From assembly GCF_000214375.1 (NCBI RefSeq), contig NC_015578.1:3100001-3164000 (forward strand): 64,000 nucleotides of DNA, written 5' to 3'. The translations under genes were made by a program, and so were the position numbers. The stretch comes from Treponema primitia ZAS-2. GTDB taxonomy: Bacteria > Spirochaetota > Spirochaetia > Treponematales > Breznakiellaceae. Under the pieces are notes generated by a model. It worked only from the letters and a program-made list of their open reading frames with translations, was not told the DNA's origin and did no database searches. This document shows positions 24,555 through 33,838 of the stretch, one piece after another (the stretch's first letter is position 1; each line of letters opens with the position of its first letter).

Positions 24555-26021
24555 ATGGCCGCCAAACAGCCCGGTCCTGGTTATTACTTGGATCCCTTTG
24601 GGTGTGTAAAAAACCAGGTGGACGCAGAAACCATGATGGCGGTCCTGGAAAACTCAGGCTGGCGCCAGGAAGAAGCGGAAGACGCGGACCTCATCATCGT
24701 TAACTCTTGTGCCTTTATAGAAAGCGCCAAGCAGGAATCGATCAACGCCGTCCTGGGTTACCGTAAACTCTATCCGGGTAAAAAAATACTCCTGGCCGGC
24801 TGCCTGGCCCAGCGTTATGCTGAAACCCTGGCGGGGGAACTGGGGGAAGCGGACATGATCTTCGGCAACGGCGACCTTTCCCGCATACACGAAGCCGCTA
24901 AAGCCGCCATGGCCAGCCCAGGTCTTTCAGGCGGCGCCCCGGGTGATAATCCCCGGACCCTGGTCCCTCCGGTTCCAGCAAGCGGCCTTGCCGGCGGTTT
25001 TAGCGGCAGCAGCCTGCCCGGCTCGCCCGAGGAAATGCTTCTCACCGGGGAACGGCCTCTGCTCTCCCTGCCCGGTTCAGCCTATGTAAAAATTTCCGAA
25101 GGCTGCAACAACCGCTGTACCTTCTGCGCCATCCCTGGCATACGGGGCCCCCTGCGCTCCCGGGCCGCAGTATCGGTGCTGGAGGAATGCCGCCGGCTTC
25201 TGGACCGGGACGTTCAGGAAATCTGTCTTATTGGCCAGGACCTGGGTTCCTACGGCACCGACCTGGCCGGCGGCCCTGTTTCCGGCAGATCCGCAGAATC
25301 GCTGCCGGAATTGTTGGAGGCCATCGCAACTCTGCCGGGCCGCTTCTGGGTACGGCTCCTCTACATACACCCGGACAATTTTCCCCGGCCCATCCTGGAC
25401 CTAATCCGCCGGGACAGCCGCTTCCTCCCCTACTTTGACCTGCCCTTCCAGCACGGTTCCGCAGCAACACTGCGGGCCATGAACCGCCGGGGCAGCGCCG
25501 AAGCCTACTTGGACTTAATCGCGGAAATCCGGACCCTTCCTGACGCAGTAATCCGCTCCACCTTCCTTACGGGCTTCCCTGGGGAAACCGAAGAGGACTT
25601 CCAAGCCCTCCTGGATTTCCAGGCCAAGGCGCAGCTTGACTGGGCGGGGGTCTTTACCTATTCCCGGGAGGAGGATACCCCGGCCTATTCCATGAAGCAC
25701 AGGGTGCCCAAAAAGATCGCCGCCCAACGGAAATTTCTGATTGAAGAACAGCAGACCGGGATCACGGAAAAACGCATGGACCGTTTTGTGGGAAGGACCC
25801 TGGATGTTCTGGTGGAAGAGGCGGTGGACGAAGCGGAAGCGGGAGAAAGCGGCCCCGGCGAAGAGGGGCTCTACCTGGGCCGGCTCTACTGCCAGGCGCC
25901 GGAGATAGACGGATCGGCGGTGATCCGGTCAGAAATACCGCTGATCCCCGGGGCCTTTGTGCGGGGCCGGGTATTCGCCCGGGCGGGGGTGGATCTGGAA
26001 GTCACTGTTTCTCAAATTTAA
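24555..26021 (+). CDS. rimO: Ribosomal protein S12 methylthiotransferase
   Basis: The 488-residue radical-SAM enzyme methylthiolates an aspartate of S12. UPF0004 domain: FGCVKNQVDAE, NSCAFIESAKQES, LAGCLAQRY. Radical SAM motif CNNRCTFCAIP, then a TRAM domain at the end. It is longer than the usual 430-440 residues: a Gly/Pro/Ser-rich stretch (about residues 122-157, PGLSGGAPG... to SPEEM) is inserted between the UPF0004 and radical-SAM domains. ATG at 24555 follows the rodZ-like stop directly. Confidence 0.93.
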   Translation: MAAKQPGPGYYLDPFGCVKNQVDAETMMAVLENSGWRQEEAEDADLIIVNSCAFIESAKQESINAVLGYRKLYPGKKILLAGCLAQRYAETLAGELGEADMIFGNGDLSRIHEAAKAAMASPGLSGGAPGDNPRTLVPPVPASGLAGGFSGSSLPGSPEEMLLTGERPLLSLPGSAYVKISEGCNNRCTFCAIPGIRGPLRSRAAVSVLEECRRLLDRDVQEICLIGQDLGSYGTDLAGGPVSGRSAESLPELLEAIATLPGRFWVRLLYIHPDNFPRPILDLIRRDSRFLPYFDLPFQHGSAATLRAMNRRGSAEAYLDLIAEIRTLPDAVIRSTFLTGFPGETEEDFQALLDFQAKAQLDWAGVFTYSREEDTPAYSMKHRVPKKIAAQRKFLIEEQQTGITEKRMDRFVGRTLDVLVEEAVDEAEAGESGPGEEGLYLGRLYCQAPEIDGSAVIRSEIPLIPGAFVRGRVFARAGVDLEVTVSQI

Positions 26022-26091
26022 GCCCGCACTTTTTAACCTCAAAAAGCTTCACCCTTTGCCCTGGACCCCTCCTTATGCTATACTCTCCTTT

Positions 26092-28560
26092 ATGACATCC
26101 CCCCTCCCTCCCTATCTGGAAACCCTCAACCCGGAACAGCGCCAGGCGGTGCTCCATACCGGGAAGTCCTTGCTTATCCTGGCCGGGGCGGGTTCCGGGA
26201 AGACCCGGGTGATCACCACCAAGATCGCCTGGCTCATACAGGAACAGGGGGTGGACCCCCGGTCAATCCTGGCGGTGACCTTTACCAACAAGGCGGCCCG
26301 GGAAATGGCCGAGCGGGCAAGGCTCATCGACGAGCGGGCAGCCGGGGCCATGCTGCGGACTTTTCACTCCTTCGGGGCATGGTTCCTCAGACGTAATGGA
26401 ACCCTGGGGGGGCTCAACTCCAACTTTACTATTTACGATGACGATGATGTGGTCTCCCTCCTTTCTACCCTTCTGGAAGATATCCCCAAGCCGGAGCTCC
26501 GGCAGATCGCCCACTCCATATCCCGGGCTAAGGATTACTTTCTCTCACCGGAGGACCCGGAACTGGACCTGATAAACCAGGATGGAAAATTCCGCAGTAT
26601 CTATGGTAAGTACGAGGAACGGATGGCCCAAATAGGTAATATGGACTTTGGGGACCTGATCAAGAAGCCTGTAGAAATACTGCGGAACAATCCTGCTGTG
26701 GCCCAGCGTTTCCGTGACCGTTTCCGGGTGATCCTGGTGGATGAATACCAGGATTCCAATATTGCCCAGGCAGAATTACTGAAGGAACTTTGCAGCCCAT
26801 CTACCTATATCTGTGTGGTGGGGGACGATGACCAGTCAATCTACCGCTTCCGTGGGGCGGAGGTTCGGAATATCCTGGAATTCCCCGGCCATTTTGAGGG
26901 GACCGACATTATTAGGCTGGAGCGAAACTACCGGTCCTTTTCACCTATCCTGGACCTGGCATCCTCGGTGGTGAACAAAAACGAAGGCCGCTTGGGGAAA
27001 ACCCTTTTTGCCGAACGGGGGTCCGGAAAAATACCGACCCTGGCCTTTCTTCCGGACCAGGATGCGGAGGCTTCATTTTGCGCGGAGCTTATCCAAAAAT
27101 CCGTAAACAGTGATGGTAAGCGGCGCTCCCTCTACGCCGACTGGGCTATCCTCTACCGTACCAACGCCCAGTCCCTGGGCTTCGAAACCGAATTCCTCCG
27201 CCGCCGCATCCCCTACCGGGTAGTGGGTTCCCTCAAGTTTTATGAGCGGGAAGAGATCAAGGATGCCCTGGCCCTCCTCTCCTTCCTGGTAAACCCCCGG
27301 GACGAGATAGGCTTCCGCCGGGTGGTGAACAAACCTACCCGGGGCGCAGGCCCGGCTACAGTGGACCGCATCGTGGGCGAAGCCCTCATGGACGGTTCCG
27401 GGGGTGACTTGGCCGCCGCAGCCCTGCGGATCATGCCAGAGCTACCCCCAAAGGCCCGCTCAGGGATACGCGCCTTCCTTACTGCGCTAAAAGGGGGGCT
27501 TTCCCTGCTCGACACGGCTTCTCCCGCCACTAACGATGCAGCCCTGCCGGCAGCAGGACCGACCGGGAAGCCAACGCTGCTTTTTCCAGGGAACCAGGAT
27601 GCCGATACAACAAACAACAGTATTTCTGCTGATACCGACAGCAAAGGCAACAGCAGAAAACCTGACAATATTCTTCTTTTTCCGGATACATCCGGCAGTA
27701 ATGGTACTCGGGATGAAAAAGACGGGGGAAAACGCCGTGCCCGTAATAAAAAGCAGGAGGGCCTCAGAGCCGGGGAAGGGCTTTCTGCCTGTGTGGCACG
27801 GCTCGTTGAGGATTCGGGGATCGCAGAATATCACCTGACCCACGACGATGTCACAAGCAACCAGCGTATAGGCAACCTTCAGGAACTGATCAACGCTGCC
27901 AGTCTCTACCCTGCCACCCGGGAGGGGCTCCTGGAATTTCTGGAGCATATCGAACTGGACCGCTCCATTGAGCAGGAGGCTGGGAAGGAAGGAGAAAAGG
28001 ATGTAGTAACCCTGATCACCCTGCACAATACCAAGGGACTGGAATTCCGGCGGGTGATCATGACCGGTGTGGAGCAGGGGGTCTTTCCCCGGGATGATAA
28101 AAACGGGGATGATCTGGAGGAAGAGCGGCGGCTTTTCTACGTGGGTGCTACCCGGGCCATGGACGAGCTGTACCTGACATCCTGCGCCATGCGCCGCATG
28201 TACGGCCGCACCATGCCCATGGAAGCTTCCCTTTTCCTCGGTGAGGCAGACAAGGCGGTGCTCCGGGTCATCGGGAATGCCCCCTACGGCTTTGCCGGTT
28301 CCACGTCCCGAGCCCCTTCGCCCAGGCAGCAGCAAAACTACGACACCCCCGGCCCGGGCAAGGCCAAGGCTTCATCGGACGGCCGCTGGAAGCTGGGGGA
28401 CAGAGTCTTCCAGGACGATCAGGGCTACGGCGCGGTAACTGAAATACGGGAAAGCGAAGAAGGGCCGGTAATTTTGGTGCGCTTTGAAACTGGTAAGGAA
28501 AACCGCTTCCTCAGCCTCCATCAAAGTTCACGGTATACAAAGATAGGTGACGATGTTTAA
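26092..28560 (+). CDS. UvrD/PcrA-type superfamily 1 DNA helicase
   Basis: The 822-residue helicase has the Q motif LNPEQRQAVLHTG, Walker A AGAGSGKTRVITTK, motif Ia TFTNKAAREM, and motif II LVDEYQDSN. Motif III is VGDDDQSIYRFRGA, motif V TLHNTKGLEF and motif VI LFYVGATRAMDELYL. It unwinds DNA in repair and replication restart. The ATG at 26092 directly precedes the family N-terminus. An odd low-complexity insertion (about 27515-27780, containing LLFPGNQD and LLFPDTSG) interrupts the 2B-domain region. It overlaps the following gene by 8 nt. Confidence 0.93.
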   Translation: MTSPLPPYLETLNPEQRQAVLHTGKSLLILAGAGSGKTRVITTKIAWLIQEQGVDPRSILAVTFTNKAAREMAERARLIDERAAGAMLRTFHSFGAWFLRRNGTLGGLNSNFTIYDDDDVVSLLSTLLEDIPKPELRQIAHSISRAKDYFLSPEDPELDLINQDGKFRSIYGKYEERMAQIGNMDFGDLIKKPVEILRNNPAVAQRFRDRFRVILVDEYQDSNIAQAELLKELCSPSTYICVVGDDDQSIYRFRGAEVRNILEFPGHFEGTDIIRLERNYRSFSPILDLASSVVNKNEGRLGKTLFAERGSGKIPTLAFLPDQDAEASFCAELIQKSVNSDGKRRSLYADWAILYRTNAQSLGFETEFLRRRIPYRVVGSLKFYEREEIKDALALLSFLVNPRDEIGFRRVVNKPTRGAGPATVDRIVGEALMDGSGGDLAAAALRIMPELPPKARSGIRAFLTALKGGLSLLDTASPATNDAALPAAGPTGKPTLLFPGNQDADTTNNSISADTDSKGNSRKPDNILLFPDTSGSNGTRDEKDGGKRRARNKKQEGLRAGEGLSACVARLVEDSGIAEYHLTHDDVTSNQRIGNLQELINAASLYPATREGLLEFLEHIELDRSIEQEAGKEGEKDVVTLITLHNTKGLEFRRVIMTGVEQGVFPRDDKNGDDLEEERRLFYVGATRAMDELYLTSCAMRRMYGRTMPMEASLFLGEADKAVLRVIGNAPYGFAGSTSRAPSPRQQQNYDTPGPGKAKASSDGRWKLGDRVFQDDQGYGAVTEIRESEEGPVILVRFETGKENRFLSLHQSSRYTKIGDDV

Positions 28561-29398
28561 CGATACTGCCTTTTCAGATAAATCCGCCGCAGCCCTACTG
28601 CGCGGGGAACTTCATTGCAATTTGCGCCTGGTTCCGCCGGTACTCCGCGCCCGGGACTTCCATCTTTACACCCAGGACGGCAGCCGGCTGCTTGACCTCT
28701 GGCAATACGGCGGCAAAGCGATCCTGGGCCACACCCCGCCGGGGGTACTCCGCTCTTTCAAAAACAGTGCCGAGCGCGGCCTCTTTGCCCCCCTCCCCCA
28801 CCCCCAGGAACGGCGTTTCATCAAGGCCTTGTCCATATTGCTCCCCGGCATGGACTTCCGCTTATACAACAGTGATACTGAGCTCCGCAATGATCTTAAT
28901 GCCGCCGGCTTCCCCACCGATGCGCCGCTTCTCTGGCGGCCCTTCCTGGATGAAGCGCTCCCTGCGGACCGGCCCCTCATACCGGTACTGCCCCTACCCT
29001 GGCCCGGGGCGCCCCTGGTCCTGGCCTTACCCACAGCTTTACTGGCAACCTTACCCGAGTTCCCCGCGCTACTTGCAACGCAGTTACCCGCGCAGCTGCT
29101 CTCCCCGGCAATACTAGCCGCAGCGACCCGGGGCATCCACGACCTGATCGCCGCATCCCCAGCCCGGGGCCGGGTGAAGTACCCGCGCATTGAGCAGGCC
29201 CTTACCGCAAGCCCATGGCAGCAGCGGGGCATTTACCTGTATTACCGGGAGCGCCTGGAGGATGAAGAATGGTCCGGGCTTTTCAGGCAGTTTCTGGAAC
29301 AGGGTTTCCTGCTCCCGCCATCCCAAGATCAGCCGCTGATACTACCGGGGATTCTGTCAGCCGGGGAAGAGACAAAGCTGGCGGGGCTGCTCCGGTAA
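28553..29398 (+). CDS. Hypothetical protein related to class III aminotransferase N-terminus
   Basis: The first 105 of 281 residues recall the N-terminus of class III PLP aminotransferases (HLYTQDGSRLLDLWQYGGKAILGHTPPGVL). However, the PLP-binding lysine region and most of the large domain are absent, and the rest is Leu/Pro/Ala-rich. The protein is therefore unlikely to be an active transaminase. A 33-bp repeat shared with atpE lies inside the frame at 29064-29096. It overlaps uvrD by 8 nt, suggesting co-expression. An alternative GTG start (28547) adds two residues. Function unknown. Confidence 0.6.
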   Translation: MFNDTAFSDKSAAALLRGELHCNLRLVPPVLRARDFHLYTQDGSRLLDLWQYGGKAILGHTPPGVLRSFKNSAERGLFAPLPHPQERRFIKALSILLPGMDFRLYNSDTELRNDLNAAGFPTDAPLLWRPFLDEALPADRPLIPVLPLPWPGAPLVLALPTALLATLPEFPALLATQLPAQLLSPAILAAATRGIHDLIAASPARGRVKYPRIEQALTASPWQQRGIYLYYRERLEDEEWSGLFRQFLEQGFLLPPSQDQPLILPGILSAGEETKLAGLLR

Positions 29399-29438
29399 TT
29401 CGGCGGGAAACGCTTTGCCGTCATTTGACAAAAAATAG

Positions 29439-29476
29439 GGGCGCCGTAAAAACCAATTCAGGTTTTCACGGCGCCC
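29439..29476. terminator. Bidirectional intrinsic terminator
   Basis: GGGCGCCGT (29439-29447) pairs with ACGGCGCCC (29468-29476), extended by AAAACC with GGTTTT. T-rich tracts follow on both strands (plus TTTATGTTTTC, minus CTATTTTTTG). It separates two convergent genes. Confidence 0.85.
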
Positions 29477-29570
29477 TTTATGTTTTCTTCCTACAGTCTT
29501 TTAAAAACTTTTTGGCATCTTTATGTTTCACAACATTGTTTTAATGCCTTTTTCATTAATACCCTTCCGG

Positions 29571-29616
29571 GGGTGACTGTCACCCTCAGCCCGGAAAGTG
29601 TAAACTTCCCGGGCTG
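29571..29616. repeat. Palindrome GGGTGACTGTCACCC plus hairpin behind the 910-aa gene
   Basis: GGGTGACTGTCACCC (29571-29585) is followed by an 8-bp hairpin, CAGCCCGG with CCGGGCTG (29587-29616), 11 nt past the lipoprotein stop. The palindrome core recurs at 40.6-40.8 kb and twice in the NFACT gene. Confidence 0.75.
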
Positions 29617-29626
29617 AAAGTGCCAG

Positions 29627-32359
29627 CTAGTCTGTCCAGTTAGCATTATCCGGAGTCGTTGACGACAGGTCTTTGTCTGCGGCCACGGTAGTATTGCGGA
29701 TTTTAGTCGTGCCACTGTTGTAGAAGTATATAGCCTGGCCCCAGAGATCGCCACCACTTGCCGTATTTTCATACGGATGACCATCACTGTCATTCTCCGC
29801 TGGTGCATTATTACCATATATAATACCGCCATCCTTAAGGAAGTTTTTAGCCACAAACACGCCTCCGCCCATGTTAGCTGCAGTGTTGCCGGATACCCTG
29901 GCATTATTATGCATATTCATCCCAGCATCGCCATAGACAAATACGCCGCCACCACCAGATCCACCCTTAGAAGTGTTGTATGAAATAACCGAATCGCCAT
30001 TCATGGTAAGGGAGGGGCCGGTGCCGGTGCCGGCGTAATTAAGGGCGACTCCCCCGCCATTGGCTATAGCGGTATTACCGGTGATCTTGGATGAATTATT
30101 CATTATTATTTTAGAGCCGGCCACGCCGATAAATATGCCGCCGCCGCCGCTTGTGGTTGAGTTTGCGGTATTTCCTGATATCTCCGAATGTCCGCCCATT
30201 GTCAAGGTGCCTTTTACTAAAACACCGCCGCCGTTAGCAGCCGATGTGTTACCGGATACTTTGGCATTATCAGCCATAGAGAAGCTTGCTTCATTGACGT
30301 AAACTCCGCCGCCATCTGTCGAGGTAGAAGAATTGCCGGAAACAGTCGAATTTTCTTTCATTTCGAAGGCTCCGCCTTTATCAACAAATACACCGCCGCC
30401 CTGGAGGGCTTTATTACCTGAAATGGATGAAGTACCCTTCATTTCGAGTTTTCCGCCTTCATCAACTTTTACTGCACCGCCTCTCACAACAGCCAATTCC
30501 GATGTATTTGTATTGTCGGTAATTACAGAGTTGCCATCCATCACGAGTTTACCTGCTACCAGTACCAGGACCGAATTATTACTTACTTTCCCCTGAAGCT
30601 TGATATTGTCTCCCAGGGTCAATGTAGTAGTTTCGCCCACTGAAAATATGGCAGAGACACTGGAATTATTCACCGTCCGCTGCGAATCGTCGCCCTGGAT
30701 TGTTACAGATATGGTTTTCCCCGAGTAATTCAGGTTTCCGGTGGCGGTGAGTGTTTCATTCCCCGTAAGCGTTATGGTATATGACCCACCGCTAACTGCG
30801 TGTTCCGATAACCATGGCAGAGCTTCGGCAAGGGACAGGTTCTCCGGCAAGACTGCTGCAGCTACCACGGAACTGGTGGGATCGCTGTCTATGTATCCGT
30901 CAAAACCCGCACGGCTTACCCGTACCGTAAATTTTTTGCCTAAATCGGCAGCCTGTAAGGTATAGGTTGATGCGGTTTCTCCTGATATCTCCGTTCCGTC
31001 CCCTAACCATTTGTAGCTTAGTACTCCTGAGCCGCTAAGAGATGTGGTAACAGCACTCAAAGACCGCCCTACTTCCGGGGTTCCGCTAATGGTCACCGTT
31101 CCGGTTAAAGCGGGGATTTCTATATCAAGGATGTTGCTGTCTACGTATCCGCTACTACCTGTAGTGGTTGCCCGTACCCTGATGGTTTGGCCTGCATCGG
31201 CAGCCACTAATGTATAGGTCCCAGCATTGATGGTGCTGATGTTTGTTGACTCGCCCCGTATCCACTGGTAGCTTATTGTTCCGCTTCCGAAAATCTCTGT
31301 GTCAGGGGATGAGGCTATACTCAGGGTTTTCCCCACTATCGGCTCTCCGGTAATGGTTACCTTTCCTCTTATCAGGGGTGAGCCTACTGGGGTGGTGAGC
31401 TCGCTTTCTATGGTTCCGGTATTATTTGCGCGGCTTACCTGGACCTTGAGGGCATAGCCTTTGTTGGCAGCCACCGGGATATACGTAGCGTTTATACCGA
31501 GGACTGCTGTTGATTCACCCCGCAACCATTTGTAGCTTATGGCCCCGCTGCCTCCAAGGCTATCGGTATTAGCGGTCAGGGTTTCCCCTATAGCCGGGAT
31601 TCCATCAATGGTCACCGTTCCGCTTAAAGCAGAGCCGATGTCGTCCGGGATGCTGATAGTAAGGTAGTTGCTGTATATGAAGCTGCTATTATCCTCGCGG
31701 CTTACCCGTACATTGATGGTTTGGCCTACATCGGCGTCCACCAGGGTATAGGTCGCAGCGTTTGTACCGATGTTTGTTTTATCCCGTAACCACTGATAGC
31801 TTATGGTTCCGCTGCCCCCAAGGCTTGTAATATCAGCGGTCAGGGTTCCCCCCACTGCCAGGGTTCCGGCAATGCTTACTGTTCCGCTTAAGCCCGGACC
31901 ATCGGTACCGATAATCGGGACCGTGGGGGAGCTGCTTATTGTTCCGGCATATCCGTACAGGCTTACCTGCAGCGAAATAGTGTTACCTTTATCGTCATCC
32001 GTCAGGTCAAAGTACTCTTCATTTTCACCGATAATTGGCGATGTACCCCGTATCCATTGGTATATTACTATTGCGAAATCATCTTCCGCGCCGTCAATGT
32101 CTGTGACATCAGCATATAGGGTATACCCTACTTCCGGAGTTCCGGCAATGTTCACCGTTCCGCTTATAGCCGGTAGTTCCGGCGGAGGGGTCCAGCTTGA
32201 CGGCGGGGTCGTGGGATCGCCGTCATCACCGCAAGCGGTGAGCATCAGAGGGAAGAGAAGGGCAAATACACCTAGGGCTGCGCCTAGTTTACGCCATGAG
32301 TGAGTGGGCTTGATAGATTTTTCGGGATTTGTCAAGTCCTTTCTGCTTAAAATCTGCAT
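29627..32359 (-). CDS. Large repetitive surface lipoprotein: Ig-like repeats plus beta-helix
   Basis: The 910-residue protein has a lipoprotein signal ending LMLTAC near residue 43. About five repeats of 85 residues follow (residues 65-500). Each opens SGTVxIxGTPxVGxTLxA and contains GSGxISYQWLRG and YTLVxADxGQTIxVRVS, as in bacterial Ig-like surface repeats. The remaining 400 residues form a right-handed beta-helix of GGGVFVxxGG, MxxNSxVSGN rungs, similar to polymorphic outer-membrane proteins. It has no autotransporter barrel, so it is probably lipid-anchored at the surface. An adhesion or host/neighbour-contact role is inferred. The Shine-Dalgarno AAAGGAG precedes the ATG. Confidence 0.85.
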   Translation of the reverse strand: MQILSRKDLTNPEKSIKPTHSWRKLGAALGVFALLFPLMLTACGDDGDPTTPPSSWTPPPELPAISGTVNIAGTPEVGYTLYADVTDIDGAEDDFAIVIYQWIRGTSPIIGENEEYFDLTDDDKGNTISLQVSLYGYAGTISSSPTVPIIGTDGPGLSGTVSIAGTLAVGGTLTADITSLGGSGTISYQWLRDKTNIGTNAATYTLVDADVGQTINVRVSREDNSSFIYSNYLTISIPDDIGSALSGTVTIDGIPAIGETLTANTDSLGGSGAISYKWLRGESTAVLGINATYIPVAANKGYALKVQVSRANNTGTIESELTTPVGSPLIRGKVTITGEPIVGKTLSIASSPDTEIFGSGTISYQWIRGESTNISTINAGTYTLVAADAGQTIRVRATTTGSSGYVDSNILDIEIPALTGTVTISGTPEVGRSLSAVTTSLSGSGVLSYKWLGDGTEISGETASTYTLQAADLGKKFTVRVSRAGFDGYIDSDPTSSVVAAAVLPENLSLAEALPWLSEHAVSGGSYTITLTGNETLTATGNLNYSGKTISVTIQGDDSQRTVNNSSVSAIFSVGETTTLTLGDNIKLQGKVSNNSVLVLVAGKLVMDGNSVITDNTNTSELAVVRGGAVKVDEGGKLEMKGTSSISGNKALQGGGVFVDKGGAFEMKENSTVSGNSSTSTDGGGVYVNEASFSMADNAKVSGNTSAANGGGVLVKGTLTMGGHSEISGNTANSTTSGGGGIFIGVAGSKIIMNNSSKITGNTAIANGGGVALNYAGTGTGPSLTMNGDSVISYNTSKGGSGGGGVFVYGDAGMNMHNNARVSGNTAANMGGGVFVAKNFLKDGGIIYGNNAPAENDSDGHPYENTASGGDLWGQAIYFYNSGTTKIRNTTVAADKDLSSTTPDNANWTD

Positions 32360-32553
32360 TTTTTTCTCCTTTTTGGTTTTTACCCCTTTTTATGAAAAGG
32401 GTTACTATTATGGTAGTTAAAATTCTTTCTTATGTAAACTGCTCCAAAACAAAAATCGTCAAGGCTGCCTTAGAGTCCTTCAGGCGGTTTTTAAAGATAC
32501 CCCAAGTGATTTTAGGTTCTTACCAAACCCGGGCAAAAACGGTACAATAAACC

Positions 32554-33825
32554 ATGAGTGTTAAAACATTTCCCCTGACCAAAGCCCAACTGGAAGAGCT
32601 GGCAAAGCGCTACCCTACCCCCTTCTATGTCTACGACGAGAAGGCCATACGGGAGAACGCCCGGGGGGTAAAAAAAGCCTTTTCTGTCTTTCCTTCCTTT
32701 AAAGAACATTATGCGGTCAAAGCCCTGCCCAATCCCTTTATCCTGAAAATTCTGGCAGACGAGGGTTTTGGTGCGGACTGCGCCAGCCTTCCGGAGCTGA
32801 TCCTGGCGGATATGGCGGGCATGAAGGGTGAGGACCTGATGCTCACCTCCAACGAGACCCCGGCCCGGGAGTACCAGGCCGCTCGGAACCTGGGGGCGGT
32901 GATCAACCTGGACGACTTTACCCACATCGAATACCTGGAAAAAACGGCGGGTATTCCGGAGCTTATTTCCTGCCGCTACAATCCAGGGCCCCTTAAGGGG
33001 GGAAACGCCATCATCGGGAAGCCCGAGGAAGCCAAGTACGGCCTGACCCGCGAACAGGTGCTTGCGGCCTTCCCACTGCTCCGGGATAGGGGGGCCAAGC
33101 GCTTTGCCCTGCACACCATGGTGGCCTCTAACGAACTCAACGCGGATTATCATATTGAGACCGGGCGTATACTCTTTGAACTGGCGGCAGAACTCAAGGC
33201 TAAGACCAGCATCAGATTAGAATTTGTGAACCTCGGGGGCGGCGCGGGGATTCCCTATAGGCCGGAACAGGAGGCCCTGGATTATGAGTACCTGACCCGG
33301 GGCCTCAAAAAAGCCTATGACGAAATTATTATCCCTGCGGGGCTGGACCCCTTGGGCATACACACCGAATGGGCCCGGGCGATCACCGGCCCCTACGGCT
33401 GGCTCGTTTCCCGGGCCATCCACAAAAAAGACATATACCGCAAATACATAGGGCTTGACTCCTGCATGGCGGACCTGATGCGCCCCGGCCTCTACGGTGC
33501 CTACCACCACATCACCGTCCCGGGTAAGGAAACTGCGCCTTTGACAGAGACCTACGATGTGGTAGGGAGTCTTTGTGAGAATAACGACAAGTTTGCGGTC
33601 CAGCGGCAGCTTCCCAAAATTGATACCGGGGACTTTGTGGTGATCCACGATGCCGGCGCCCACGGCCGGGCTATGGGCTTCAACTACAACGGTAAACTCC
33701 GCTGCGCAGAACTACTGCTCCGGCCGGATGGTTCGGCTTTGCAGATAAGGCGCAGGGAAACAATAGAAGATCTGTTCGCCACCCTGGACAGGGTTGCACT
33801 GGAAGACTTTAAGATTACTTTATAA
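32554..33825 (+). CDS. lysA: Diaminopimelate decarboxylase
   Basis: The 423-residue fold-III PLP enzyme decarboxylates meso-diaminopimelate to lysine. The PLP lysine lies in EHYAVKALPNP. The phosphate-binding loop is LGGGAGIPY, and the cross-dimer cysteine motif is GSLCENNDKF. DAGAHGRAMGFNYNG closes the active site. Some relatives decarboxylate carboxynorspermidine or ornithine, but the adjacent dapL, 13 nt downstream, supports the lysine pathway. Confidence 0.85.
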   Translation: MSVKTFPLTKAQLEELAKRYPTPFYVYDEKAIRENARGVKKAFSVFPSFKEHYAVKALPNPFILKILADEGFGADCASLPELILADMAGMKGEDLMLTSNETPAREYQAARNLGAVINLDDFTHIEYLEKTAGIPELISCRYNPGPLKGGNAIIGKPEEAKYGLTREQVLAAFPLLRDRGAKRFALHTMVASNELNADYHIETGRILFELAAELKAKTSIRLEFVNLGGGAGIPYRPEQEALDYEYLTRGLKKAYDEIIIPAGLDPLGIHTEWARAITGPYGWLVSRAIHKKDIYRKYIGLDSCMADLMRPGLYGAYHHITVPGKETAPLTETYDVVGSLCENNDKFAVQRQLPKIDTGDFVVIHDAGAHGRAMGFNYNGKLRCAELLLRPDGSALQIRRRETIEDLFATLDRVALEDFKITL

Positions 33826-33838
33826 CAAGGAGCGCAAA

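Noticed and set aside
29521-29904. Open frame overlapping the end of the 910-residue lipoprotein, considered as a frameshifted C-terminus
   Set aside because: The lipoprotein frame ends naturally after the last beta-helix rungs, and the overlapping frame has no beta-helix pattern.
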